Of a stretch of DNA of 43,387 nt, positions 25,847-33,646 are shown piece by piece. The DNA comes from Actinomadura soli (lineage in GTDB: Bacteria; Actinomycetota; Actinomycetes; Streptosporangiales; Streptosporangiaceae). Under the pieces are notes generated by a model that had not been told where the DNA came from, made no database searches, and was given only the letters and a program-made list of their open reading frames with translations. Every line of letters begins with the position of its first letter. Position 1 is the stretch's first letter. A program made the position numbers and the translations under genes. The stretch covers positions 1 to 43,387 of the forward strand of contig NZ_VCKW01000045.1 of NCBI RefSeq assembly GCF_005889715.1. Reading direction: 5' to 3'.

Positions 25847-27030
25847 GGCCCCTGGAGGGCGTCACCGTGGTGGACTTCAGCCGGGTCCTCGCCGGGCCGC
25901 TCGCCACCCAGATCCTCGCCGACCTCGGCGCCGAGGTGATCAAGATCGAGCGGCCGGGCGGCGGCGACGAGTCCCGGAGCTTCGAGCCGCGGCTGCCGGG
26001 CGGCGAGAGCGCCTACTTCTTCGCCTTCAACCGGGGCAAGCGGTCGGTCACGCTCAACCTGCGGACCCCGCGCGGGCAGGAGATCGCCCGCGGCCTGGCC
26101 GCCCGCGCCGACGTGCTGGTGGAGAACTTCATGCCCGGCACGATGGACAAGCACGGGCTCGGCTACGAGGCGCTGGAGGCGCTCAACCCGGGCCTGATCT
26201 ACATCTCCAGCACCGGTTTCGGGCAGTCCGGGCCGTACGCCGACCGGAAGGGGTACGACACCGTCTTCCAGGCGCTGTCCGGGATCATGTCGCTGACCGG
26301 CCACCCGGACACGCCGCCCGCCAAGGTCGGCATCCCCGTCTCCGACATGACGTCCGGGCTGTGGATCGTCATCTCCGCCCTGACCGGGCTCATGGAGCGG
26401 CGCAACAGCGGGCGGGGCGGGCACGTCGACCTGGCGATGATGGACGTCCAGGCGAGCCTGCTGGCCCTCGCCGCCGCCCGGATCTTCGCGCTCGACGACG
26501 ACCCCGGACGCACCGGCACGGCGCATCCGGGCCGCGTCCCGTCCGAGGCGTTCCGGTGCGCGGACGGCGGCTGGCTGCACATCAGCGGCAGCGACCAGCA
26601 CTGGGCCCCCCTGTGCGGGGTGCTCGGCCTGCACGAGTTGGCCGCCGACCCGGCGCTCGCCTCGAACGAGGGCCGGCTCGCGCAGCGGGAGCGGGTGAAG
26701 GCCGAACTCGCCGCCGCCGTCGCCGGCTGGCCCCGGGACCAGCTGGCGGAGGCGCTGCGGGCGGTCGACGTCCCCGCGGGCGAGGTGAAGTCCGCGCGCG
26801 AGGCGCTCAGCGACCCGCACATCGACGCCCGGCGCATGGTCGGCCAGTTCGACCACCCCACCGAGGGCCGGTTCTCCGCCCTGCGGACGCCGCTGCGCCT
26901 CGACGAGACCGAATACCCCGAGCCGGGCGTCCCGCCGCTGCTCGGAGCCGACACCGACGCCGTGCTGTCCGGGCTGCTCGGACTGGACGAGGCCGAGCTG
27001 GCCCGGCTACGCGAAGAAGGGACCATCTAG
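25843..27030 (+). CDS. Class III CoA-transferase (CaiB/BaiF family)
   Basis: A 395-residue CoA-transferase that moves CoA between acids through an aspartyl-CoA anhydride. The catalytic Asp is probably Asp139 in KGYDTVFQA. GPLATQILADLGAEVIKIERP is the family N-terminus. ATGA overlap with the preceding gene shows coupled translation, and the next gene starts 2 bp later. Together with the acyl-CoA synthetase downstream it gives the operon two ways to activate an acid. Family members act on formate/oxalate, carnitine, succinate/glutarate and others, so the substrate cannot be named. Confidence 0.92.
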   Translation: MRPLEGVTVVDFSRVLAGPLATQILADLGAEVIKIERPGGGDESRSFEPRLPGGESAYFFAFNRGKRSVTLNLRTPRGQEIARGLAARADVLVENFMPGTMDKHGLGYEALEALNPGLIYISSTGFGQSGPYADRKGYDTVFQALSGIMSLTGHPDTPPAKVGIPVSDMTSGLWIVISALTGLMERRNSGRGGHVDLAMMDVQASLLALAAARIFALDDDPGRTGTAHPGRVPSEAFRCADGGWLHISGSDQHWAPLCGVLGLHELAADPALASNEGRLAQRERVKAELAAAVAGWPRDQLAEALRAVDVPAGEVKSAREALSDPHIDARRMVGQFDHPTEGRFSALRTPLRLDETEYPEPGVPPLLGADTDAVLSGLLGLDEAELARLREEGTI

Positions 27031-27032
27031 CG

Positions 27033-27824
27033 GTGAGCGACGAAGATCCGGTGCTGGTGCACGAGGCCGACGGTGTCGCGCACGTCGTGCTCAACAGGCC
27101 GGAGGCGCGCAACGCGCTGAACCTCCCCATGTGCCACGGGCTGAGCGAGGCGTTCGCGCGCCTGGACGCCGACGACGGCGTCGGGGCCGTCCTGCTGCGG
27201 GCGGACGGGCCCGCGTTCTGCGCCGGGGCCGACCTCAAGGAGCGCGAGGGGCGCGACGAGGCGTGGGTGCGGCGCCGCCGCCTCGCCTCGTTCGCCGCGT
27301 ACGAGGCCATCGAGCGGTGCTCGAAGCCCGTGGTCGCGCTGGTGCACGGCGCGGTCGTCGGCTCGGGCGGCGAGATCGCCATGTCGTGCGACTTCGTCGT
27401 CGCCGCCGACGACACCACGTTCCGTTTCCCCGAGCCGCATTGGGGCACGGTCGGTGCCACACAGCGGCTGCAGCGCGTCATCGGCAAGCGCCGCGCCAAG
27501 GAACTGCTGTTCACGGCCCGGACGATGGCGGTCGACGAGGCCGCGGCCGTGGGCCTGGTGGCTCGGACGGTCCCGGCCGCCGCGCTGCTGGCCACCGGCG
27601 AGGAGATCGGCGCGACGATCGCGAGCGCGCCCCGGCTGGCGATGTCGCTGACCAAGCAGGCGATCGACCTCGGCTCGGAGACCGACCTGCCCAAGGGGAT
27701 CCGGATCGAGATGGCGGCGATCGAGCGCTGCCTCGCGGACGGCGGCTGGCGCGGCGGCGTCGAGGACTTCGCCACCGCCATGCGCGAGAGCCGGAGCCGG
27801 GCGGCGGCGCAGGAGGGGAGCTGA
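27033..27824 (+). CDS. Enoyl-CoA hydratase (two-Glu type)
   Basis: A 263-residue crotonase-family protein. Both catalytic glutamates are in place, Glu114 (GSGGEIAMSCD) and Glu134 (RFPEPHWG), so true hydratase activity is likely. The oxyanion loop is FCAGADLKE. The start is GTG at 27033, 2 bp after the CoA-transferase stop, with a GAAGAAGGG ribosome binding site. Much longer in-frame extensions upstream run through the CoA-transferase gene and are not real. Its partner at 25100 lacks one Glu. Confidence 0.9.
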   Translation: MSDEDPVLVHEADGVAHVVLNRPEARNALNLPMCHGLSEAFARLDADDGVGAVLLRADGPAFCAGADLKEREGRDEAWVRRRRLASFAAYEAIERCSKPVVALVHGAVVGSGGEIAMSCDFVVAADDTTFRFPEPHWGTVGATQRLQRVIGKRRAKELLFTARTMAVDEAAAVGLVARTVPAAALLATGEEIGATIASAPRLAMSLTKQAIDLGSETDLPKGIRIEMAAIERCLADGGWRGGVEDFATAMRESRSRAAAQEGS

Positions 27825-27827
27825 CCG

Positions 27828-29489
27828 ATGGGACCGACGGGATCGGCCGGATCGACGGGCTCGACGGGCTCGTACGGCGTGCTGGACGGGGTGTGCCCGC
27901 TGACCGTCCACGACGCGCTGCGCCGGGCGGCGGCCATCGGGCCGGACGTCGAGGCGGTCGTCGCCTCGCACGGCCGCATCACCTACGGCGCGCTGGACGC
28001 CGAGGTCGCCGCCGTCCGCGCCGCGCTGTCGGCGGCGGGCGTCCGGCGCGGCGACCATGTGGCCGTCTGCCTGGGCAACGGCCCGGAATGGGTCGCGCTC
28101 TTCCTGGCCATCGGGTCGCTGGGCGCGGTGACCGTCCCGATCAACACCCGGTGGCGCCCGCCGGAGATCGCCTACGCGCTGCGGCAGTCGCGGTCCTCGA
28201 CGCTGTTCGTCGCCGACCGGTTCCTGAAAATCGACTTCATCGCCATGCTGCGGGAGATCTGCCCCGCCGTCGACGCCGAGCTGCCGGACGCCGCCCTGCC
28301 CGACCTGCGGTCCGTGGTCGTCCTCGGCTCGGACCTCCCCGCCGCCGCGCGATCCTGGGACGACTTCAAGGCGGGTGCGACGGGCCCGGTCGAGCCGTGC
28401 GGGACGCCTGACGACGTGCTGCTGATCCAGTACACGTCCGGGACGACGTCCCACCCGAAGGGCGTGCTGCTGACCCAGCTCAACATGTGCGGTGACGCGT
28501 TCTTCTCCGGCGAGCGGCTCGGGCTGCGCGCGGGCGACCGGTTCCACAGCGTCCGGCCCTTCTTCCACGCCGCCGGCAGCACCTTGACGGTCCTGGCCTG
28601 CGTCCAGCACGCCGCCACGGTGGTGACCATGGACCGGTTCGAGGCCGGGGAGGCGCTGCGGCTGATCGAGGAGGAGCGCTGCACCCACTTCTCCGGCAAC
28701 GACACGATCGCCCTGATGCTGCTGAACCATCCGGACCGGTCCAGGCGGCGCCTCAGCCTGCGGGGCGCGTGGGCCGCCGCGTCGCCCGCCGTCGTCCGGC
28801 GGATCATCGACGAGCTCGGCGCGTCCGAGTGCGTTGTCGGCTACGGCCTGTCGGAGGCGTCGCCGAACGTGGCGCAGTCGGCGTGGTGGGAGCCCGAGGA
28901 CGTCCGCGCGGGCGGCCGGATGCTGCCCGAGCCCGGCGTCGAGGTCCGCGTCCACGACCCCGGGACCGGGCGCGACCTCCCGGCCGGGGACGTCGGGGAG
29001 ATCTTCGTCCGGGGCTGGAACGTGATGCGCGGCTACTACGCCATGCCCGAGGAGACCGCGGAGGCGCTGTCGCCGGACGGCTGGCTGCGCACCGGCGACC
29101 TCGGCAGGCTCGGCGCCGACGGCCGCCTCGAGTTCGTCGGGCGGGCCAAGGAGCTGATCCGCGTCGGCGGCGAGAACGTCGCGCCGACCGAGGTCGAGGA
29201 CGTCCTGCACGGCCACCCCAAGATCAAGCAGGCGGCGGTGGTCGGCGTCCCCGACGAGCGCCTCATGGAGGTGCCGTTCGCGTTCGTCGTCCTCGCGGAG
29301 GGCTGCACGGCCGAGCCGGAGGAGATCATCGCCTGGACGCGCGAGCGGCTCGCCCGCTTCAAGGTGCCGCACCACGTCCGGGTGGTCACGGGCTTCGAGG
29401 AGTTCGGGATGACGGCCAGTTCCAAGGTGCAGAAGCGGCATCTCGCCGAGCACGCGCGGCGGCTTCTCGACTCGGTGGAGACGGGATGA
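27828..29489 (+). CDS. Acyl-CoA synthetase (AMP-binding, ANL superfamily)
   Basis: A 553-residue ATP-dependent CoA ligase. The phosphate-binding loop is YTSGTTSHPKG. The A5 motif is YGLSEASPN, the A8 region TGDLGRLGADGRLEFVGRAKE, and the C-terminal catalytic lysine is Lys533 (TASSKVQK). The first 16 residues are an unusual Gly/Ser/Thr repeat (GSAGSTGSTGS) encoded by a short DNA repeat. The next credible start would be inside the conserved fold, so I keep the ATG at 27828. Gap of 3 bp upstream, and ATGA overlap downstream. Substrate may be a medium-chain or branched carboxylic acid; sequence alone does not say. Confidence 0.92.
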   Translation: MGPTGSAGSTGSTGSYGVLDGVCPLTVHDALRRAAAIGPDVEAVVASHGRITYGALDAEVAAVRAALSAAGVRRGDHVAVCLGNGPEWVALFLAIGSLGAVTVPINTRWRPPEIAYALRQSRSSTLFVADRFLKIDFIAMLREICPAVDAELPDAALPDLRSVVVLGSDLPAAARSWDDFKAGATGPVEPCGTPDDVLLIQYTSGTTSHPKGVLLTQLNMCGDAFFSGERLGLRAGDRFHSVRPFFHAAGSTLTVLACVQHAATVVTMDRFEAGEALRLIEEERCTHFSGNDTIALMLLNHPDRSRRRLSLRGAWAAASPAVVRRIIDELGASECVVGYGLSEASPNVAQSAWWEPEDVRAGGRMLPEPGVEVRVHDPGTGRDLPAGDVGEIFVRGWNVMRGYYAMPEETAEALSPDGWLRTGDLGRLGADGRLEFVGRAKELIRVGGENVAPTEVEDVLHGHPKIKQAAVVGVPDERLMEVPFAFVVLAEGCTAEPEEIIAWTRERLARFKVPHHVRVVTGFEEFGMTASSKVQKRHLAEHARRLLDSVETG

Positions 29490-30505
29490 CCGGCGGCGCG
29501 CGCATAGAGACGGCCGTGACGCGGCTGCTGGGCTGCGACCTGCCGATCGTCCAGGCGGGGATGTCGTGGGCCTCGTCGAACTCGGCGCTGCCGCTCGCGG
29601 TGTCGAACGCGGGCGGGCTCGGGGTGATCGGCGCGGGCCCGATGCGGCTGCCCGACCTCGACCGGGCCGTCGCCGAGGTCGCGGCGGGCACCGACCGCCC
29701 CTACGCGGTGAACCTGCCGCTGTACCGCAAGGGCGCGGACGAGGTCATGGACCTGCTCGCGGCCAGGCGGATCCCGATCCTGATCGCGTCCCAGGGCGGC
29801 CCGCGACGCTACCTGCGGCGCTTCCAGGACCTCGGGACGATCTGCCTGCACGTCGTCGCCACCGAGGAGCACGCGGCCAAGGCGATCGACGCGGGCGTGG
29901 ACGGCCTCATCGTCGTCGGCGCCGAGGCCGGCGGGCACCCGCCCGCCGGGCTCGTGTCCACGCTGGTCACGGTCAGGGCGGTGGCCCGGCGGTTCCCGGC
30001 GGCGCCGATCGTCGCCTCGGGCGGGTTCGCCGACGGGGCCGGGCTGGCCGCGGCGCTGTCCCTGGGCGCGGGCGCCGCGCAGTTCGGCACGAGGTTCATC
30101 GCCAGCGCCGAGTCGAACGTCCACCCCGCCTACAAGGAGGCCGTCCTCGCCGCCGGGACCGGCGACACCCGCACCGTCGGGCGCGGCCTCGGCATGATCC
30201 GCGTCCTCGCCAACGACTTCGCCGACCGCATGGCGGAGATGGAGAACGCCGGCACGGACCTGGAACGGCGCCGGGCCGCGTTCACCGCGTCCAGCCTGAG
30301 GCACGCGGCCGTCGACGGCGACGTCGCGGGCGGCAAGGTCGAGATGGGCCAGTCGGCCGGTCTGGTGGACGCCGTCCTGCCCGCCGCGCGGATCGTCCGG
30401 CTGCTCGTCGAGGAGTACGCCGCCACGCTCGGCCGGCTCCCCGAGGTGCGTCCCGCCGGCGACCGTCCCGTCCGGCCCGCCGCGGCGCCGCTCCCCGCCT
30501 GGTAG
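29486..30505 (+). CDS. Nitronate monooxygenase/enoyl-reductase-like FMN protein
   Basis: A 339-residue FMN TIM-barrel protein of the nitronate monooxygenase (2-nitropropane dioxygenase) family. It begins LPIVQAGMSW, has the family motif GAEAGGHPPAG, and binds the FMN phosphate with ASGGFADG. Many members called NMO are in fact FabK-like reductases or unknown oxidases. Its place as last gene of an acyl-CoA operon (ATGA overlap) suggests an oxidation or reduction of a CoA ester rather than nitroalkane detoxification. The C-terminus is Pro/Arg-rich and not conserved. Confidence 0.85.
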   Translation: MTGGARIETAVTRLLGCDLPIVQAGMSWASSNSALPLAVSNAGGLGVIGAGPMRLPDLDRAVAEVAAGTDRPYAVNLPLYRKGADEVMDLLAARRIPILIASQGGPRRYLRRFQDLGTICLHVVATEEHAAKAIDAGVDGLIVVGAEAGGHPPAGLVSTLVTVRAVARRFPAAPIVASGGFADGAGLAAALSLGAGAAQFGTRFIASAESNVHPAYKEAVLAAGTGDTRTVGRGLGMIRVLANDFADRMAEMENAGTDLERRRAAFTASSLRHAAVDGDVAGGKVEMGQSAGLVDAVLPAARIVRLLVEEYAATLGRLPEVRPAGDRPVRPAAAPLPAW

Positions 30506-30594
30506 CTCCCCGTCACCCAGCTCCCGCCCGCCAGTTCCCGCCACCCACGAGCTCGGGGGAAAGTCAGCCGATATCAAGATCTGGGAGGTCTTGA

Positions 30595-31560
30595 GTGACG
30601 AGCAACGACGACAGAGCCGAGCGGGTAACGTCCGCTCCGAGAATCGGGCGCAGAGGACTGCTGGGAGGTGCCACGGTGCTGGCCGCCAGTGGCGCGGTGT
30701 TCGCCGGCGGCGGGGCGGCCGCCGCCGCGGGCGGGCCGGACCAGCCCCCACTCACGATCATCCCCGTTCCCGAGCAGGTCCCGGCCCGCGAGGGGTACGC
30801 ACCCGTCCCCGGCGGGCGCCTCTGGTACTGGGACACCGGAGGCCGCGGGACACCGATCATCCTGATGCACCCCGGCAGCGGCAGCGGGGAGATCTGGCCC
30901 TACCAGCAGCCCTACTTCGCCAAGGCCGGATACCGCGTCATCGGCTTCTCCATGCGCGGCAAGTTCGGGTCGAGCGCACCGGACCCGGCCAACCCCGGAA
31001 CCGGCGCGGACGACCTGCACTCGCTCGTCCAGTTCCTTGGCATCGACCGGTTCCACCTGGTCGGTGTGGCCTACGGCGGAGGAGTGGCGCTCGACTACGC
31101 GCTGACCCGTGAGGCGAGGCTGCTCAGCCTCTCCATCAGCGGCAGCCTGACCAGCGTGACGAACCCGGACTACGTCGCCATGCTGCGGCGGCTCCGGCCC
31201 ACCGGCTTCAACGACATGCCGGCGTCCTTCATCGAGTTGGGGCCGTCCTACCGGGCGCTCAACCCGGAGGGGATGCACGCCTGGGAGGAGATCCACGACC
31301 GGGCCTCGACCAGCGACGTCGGGCAGCCCTACGCCACCAGCCCCACCTGGGCCGACGTGGAGCGGCTGAGGGTGCCCACCCTGCTGCTGTGGGGGGACGG
31401 CGACCTCTACAGCCCGCCGTCCGTGCAGCGGGTCATGGCGAGCCATTTCCGTAACGTGGAGACGTTCGTCGCCGACGAGTGCGGGCACGCGCCGCACTGG
31501 GAGCGGCCGGACGTCTACAACCCCACCCTGCGCAGGTTCCTGCGCAAGCATTCGCGGTAA
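30595..31560 (+). CDS. Tat-exported alpha/beta-hydrolase homologue lacking the nucleophile serine
   Basis: A 321-residue protein. The N-terminus (IGRRGLLGGATVLAASGAVF) looks like a twin-arginine signal. The body is an alpha/beta-hydrolase fold: MHPGSGSG oxyanion region, acid in LLWGDGDLYSPP, and His in ECGHAPHWERP. At the nucleophile elbow, where the family has GHSYGG, it reads GVAYGG: the serine is Ala159, encoded clearly as GCC. The classical triad is therefore incomplete and ester hydrolysis unlikely. It may bind a ligand or use other chemistry. The GTG start follows GGGAGG at 6 nt. It lies 89 bp after the acyl-CoA operon and may be read with it. Confidence 0.85.
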   Translation: MTSNDDRAERVTSAPRIGRRGLLGGATVLAASGAVFAGGGAAAAAGGPDQPPLTIIPVPEQVPAREGYAPVPGGRLWYWDTGGRGTPIILMHPGSGSGEIWPYQQPYFAKAGYRVIGFSMRGKFGSSAPDPANPGTGADDLHSLVQFLGIDRFHLVGVAYGGGVALDYALTREARLLSLSISGSLTSVTNPDYVAMLRRLRPTGFNDMPASFIELGPSYRALNPEGMHAWEEIHDRASTSDVGQPYATSPTWADVERLRVPTLLLWGDGDLYSPPSVQRVMASHFRNVETFVADECGHAPHWERPDVYNPTLRRFLRKHSR

Positions 31561-31570
31561 CGCCGAATGA

Positions 31571-31605
31571 GCGGCCGGGGAACCCGTCACGGGTTCCCCG
31601 GCCGC
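31571..31605. terminator. Perfect 16-bp hairpin between convergent genes
   Basis: The left arm 31571-31586 (GCGGCCGGGGAACCCG) pairs without mismatch with the right arm 31590-31605 around a TCA loop. Position between converging genes indicates a bidirectional terminator. Confidence 0.85.
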
Positions 31606-31610
31606 GCCGT

Positions 31611-32522
31611 TCAGAGCAGCCGGGGCATGACCTCGGCGGCGAGCCGCTCCATCTGCTCGGCGTCGTCGAACAGCGGGGTGAACAGGACCATCTCGGCGCC
31701 CGCGTCCATCACCTCGCGGACCCCGCGCACGCATTCGTCGGCGGAGCCGAAGACGGCGACGGAGAGCAGGTCGTCCCGCGCGTAGAACCGCCGCAGGGTG
31801 GCGGCCGTCCGCTCCCGCGCGCGGGCCGTGTCGTCGTCCACCCCGATGTAGATGCGCTTGGCGATCTGGAAGCCCGCCGCGTCGCGCCCCTGCTCCGCGA
31901 GCGCCTCCCGGACGGTCCGCACCTGGTCGGCGAACTGCGCGGTCGTGGCGGACCCCGCGCCGAAGAAGCCGTCGCCATGCCGGACGGCGCGCCGCAGCGC
32001 GTTCGGATGCCGGGCGCCGAACCAGAGCGGGGGATGGGGCTTCTGGAACGGCTTGGGCTCCATCGCGGCTCCGTCGAGCCGCCAGAAGCGCCCGTCGAAG
32101 GTGATGCTGGGACGCGTCCAGCACGCCTTCATCAGCTCCACCCCCTCGGTGAACCGGGCGACGCGGCTGTCCGGGTCGACGGCGAACGCCGCGAGCGCCG
32201 GACCGGCGTTGCCGACCCCGACGCCGACGTCCACGCGGCCCCGGCTGAGCTGGTCCAGCGTGCTGAGGCTCTTGGCCAGGTGGAGGGGATTGTGCAGGGT
32301 GCTGACGAACACCGCGCAGCCGAGCCGGATCCGCTCGGTGCACGCGGCGGCGTAGGTCATCGTTTCGAGGGGGCTCGACCGGGCCGCCGACCCCAGGACC
32401 TGCTCCTGCGTCCAGGCGCCGTCGAAGCCGAGCGCTTCGGCGCGCCGCAGGAAAGCGCGGAAGGCGGCCGGGTCGAACTCACCGTCGGGGAGGTCCTGCG
32501 GAATCGAGATCGCGAAGCGCAT
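31611..32522 (-). CDS. LLM-class (luciferase-like) flavin oxidoreductase, probably F420-dependent
   Basis: A 303-residue TIM-barrel oxidoreductase of the bacterial luciferase superfamily. It starts MRFAISIPQDLPDG and has the typical LGFDGAWTQEQVLG, RIRLGCAVFVSTLHNPLHLAKSL... pattern near residues 65-85, and GVGVGNAGP as the cofactor phosphate region. Such proteins in actinomycetes mostly use coenzyme F420, some FMN. It is a single-gene unit between the hairpin at 31571 and the cyclase-like gene, from which only 10 bp separate it, so co-transcription with that gene is possible. Substrate unknown. Confidence 0.88.
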   Translation of the reverse strand: MRFAISIPQDLPDGEFDPAAFRAFLRRAEALGFDGAWTQEQVLGSAARSSPLETMTYAAACTERIRLGCAVFVSTLHNPLHLAKSLSTLDQLSRGRVDVGVGVGNAGPALAAFAVDPDSRVARFTEGVELMKACWTRPSITFDGRFWRLDGAAMEPKPFQKPHPPLWFGARHPNALRRAVRHGDGFFGAGSATTAQFADQVRTVREALAEQGRDAAGFQIAKRIYIGVDDDTARARERTAATLRRFYARDDLLSVAVFGSADECVRGVREVMDAGAEMVLFTPLFDDAEQMERLAAEVMPRLL

Positions 32523-32532
32523 CCCGCCGATT

Positions 32533-33384
32533 CTAACGATCTTCCAGGCCCGTGACCAGGCCGGATGGCAGCCAGAGCCAGGACTTGGCGCGGCGGACCT
32601 CCTTGCAGCTCACCTGGAGCGGCCGGTAGCCGGAGAGGGTGGCGGGGCCGCCGCCGCGCAGCACGGCCTCGGTGTACAACGTGTCGGACGTGATCACTCC
32701 GAGGTCCGTGCCGGCGGCCTGGAGCGCGTCCTTGAATGAGCGCGCCTCAAGGAGCCGGAACAGGTGCATGGTGGCGGGACTGAAGACGCCGTAGGCGTCG
32801 CGTTCCACGTAGCCGTGGTGGACGGCCATGCGCAGCCGCAGCAGGGCGGCGTCGCCCGCGAACCGGTTGTGGCGGCGCAGGATGACCGCCAGGTGGTGCG
32901 CCAGCCGGTCGAGGCAGTGGACGGGATCGACGCCGGCGGGCGCGACGATCAAGGCCCCGTCGCCGCGGTCCTCGCGGGGCCAGTCCCGCCACGGCAGCCC
33001 CGCGACGGCGAACGCCTCGCCGAGCCGCTCGTACATCTCGCGCCGGACGCGCCGCTGGGACGCGGTGTCCCGGCAGCGCCGCCCGAAGCCGACGACGTCG
33101 ACGGCGATCAGCGTCGTGCGCGCGCGGAAGGCGGAGAAAGGACCGGGCCGCATATCCTCCAATTGATCGTCGGCCCAGAATTCGATCAGTTCGGCGGGCG
33201 TCAGCTCGCTGATCGGGGCATTGCGCAGGACGCGTCCGGTGCGGGCGGCCCAGGTGGTGAACAACGACATCGCCAGCACCGTCGTGTCGGTGGACGACCA
33301 GCGGGGTTCCCCTGGTCGTCCGTGATCGCCCGGGGGGCGCATCGGCAGCGGCAGTGGCGGAGCGGCGTCCCGCAGCATGGTCAT
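32533..33384 (-). CDS. Divergent class III nucleotidyl-cyclase-like protein
   Basis: A 283-residue protein with a cyclase-homology fold. Asp96 (IAVDVVGFG) and Asp142 (RGDGALIVAP) match the two metal-binding aspartates. The motif that normally supplies the transition-state Asn reads SPATMHLFRLLEA: Asn is replaced by Met while the Arg is kept. Cyclase activity is therefore uncertain; similar actinobacterial proteins have no known function. The ATG at 33384 has AAGGAG upstream; a start ten codons earlier does not. It is transcribed away from the HTH/DUF5753 gene, so the two may share regulation. The first 35 residues are proline-rich. Confidence 0.65.
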   Translation of the reverse strand: MTMLRDAAPPLPLPMRPPGDHGRPGEPRWSSTDTTVLAMSLFTTWAARTGRVLRNAPISELTPAELIEFWADDQLEDMRPGPFSAFRARTTLIAVDVVGFGRRCRDTASQRRVRREMYERLGEAFAVAGLPWRDWPREDRGDGALIVAPAGVDPVHCLDRLAHHLAVILRRHNRFAGDAALLRLRMAVHHGYVERDAYGVFSPATMHLFRLLEARSFKDALQAAGTDLGVITSDTLYTEAVLRGGGPATLSGYRPLQVSCKEVRRAKSWLWLPSGLVTGLEDR

Positions 33385-33592
33385 TTTCTCCTTCGCTCGA
33401 AGTGCGGGCACCACTGTGGCGGTGGGGCGCGGTTACGCGCGTGTGGGTGGGATGAGTTGGGATGCGGCTCAAAATTCTGATGTTTATCGCAATTGCCCTC
33501 TTTGTCCGTGTTTGCGGGGTGACGATAGGCCGGAATTCCCGATCCTGCCGCAAGTGGTCAATGTGTACCGTTATCCAGGACGATGGACGGAA

Positions 33593-33611
33593 GACGGATC
33601 ATGATTCCGTC
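33593..33611 (+). promoter_or_regulatory. Inverted repeat upstream of the DUF5753 regulator
   Basis: GACGGA (33593-33598), seven bases, then TCCGTC (33606-33611). The octamer GGATCATG inside it (33596-33603) recurs over the start codon (33642-33649). The arrangement suggests an autoregulatory operator for the downstream regulator. Confidence 0.45.
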
Positions 33612-33646
33612 GTGGCTCACCGATCGGCGCCGAGCGGAAATGGATC

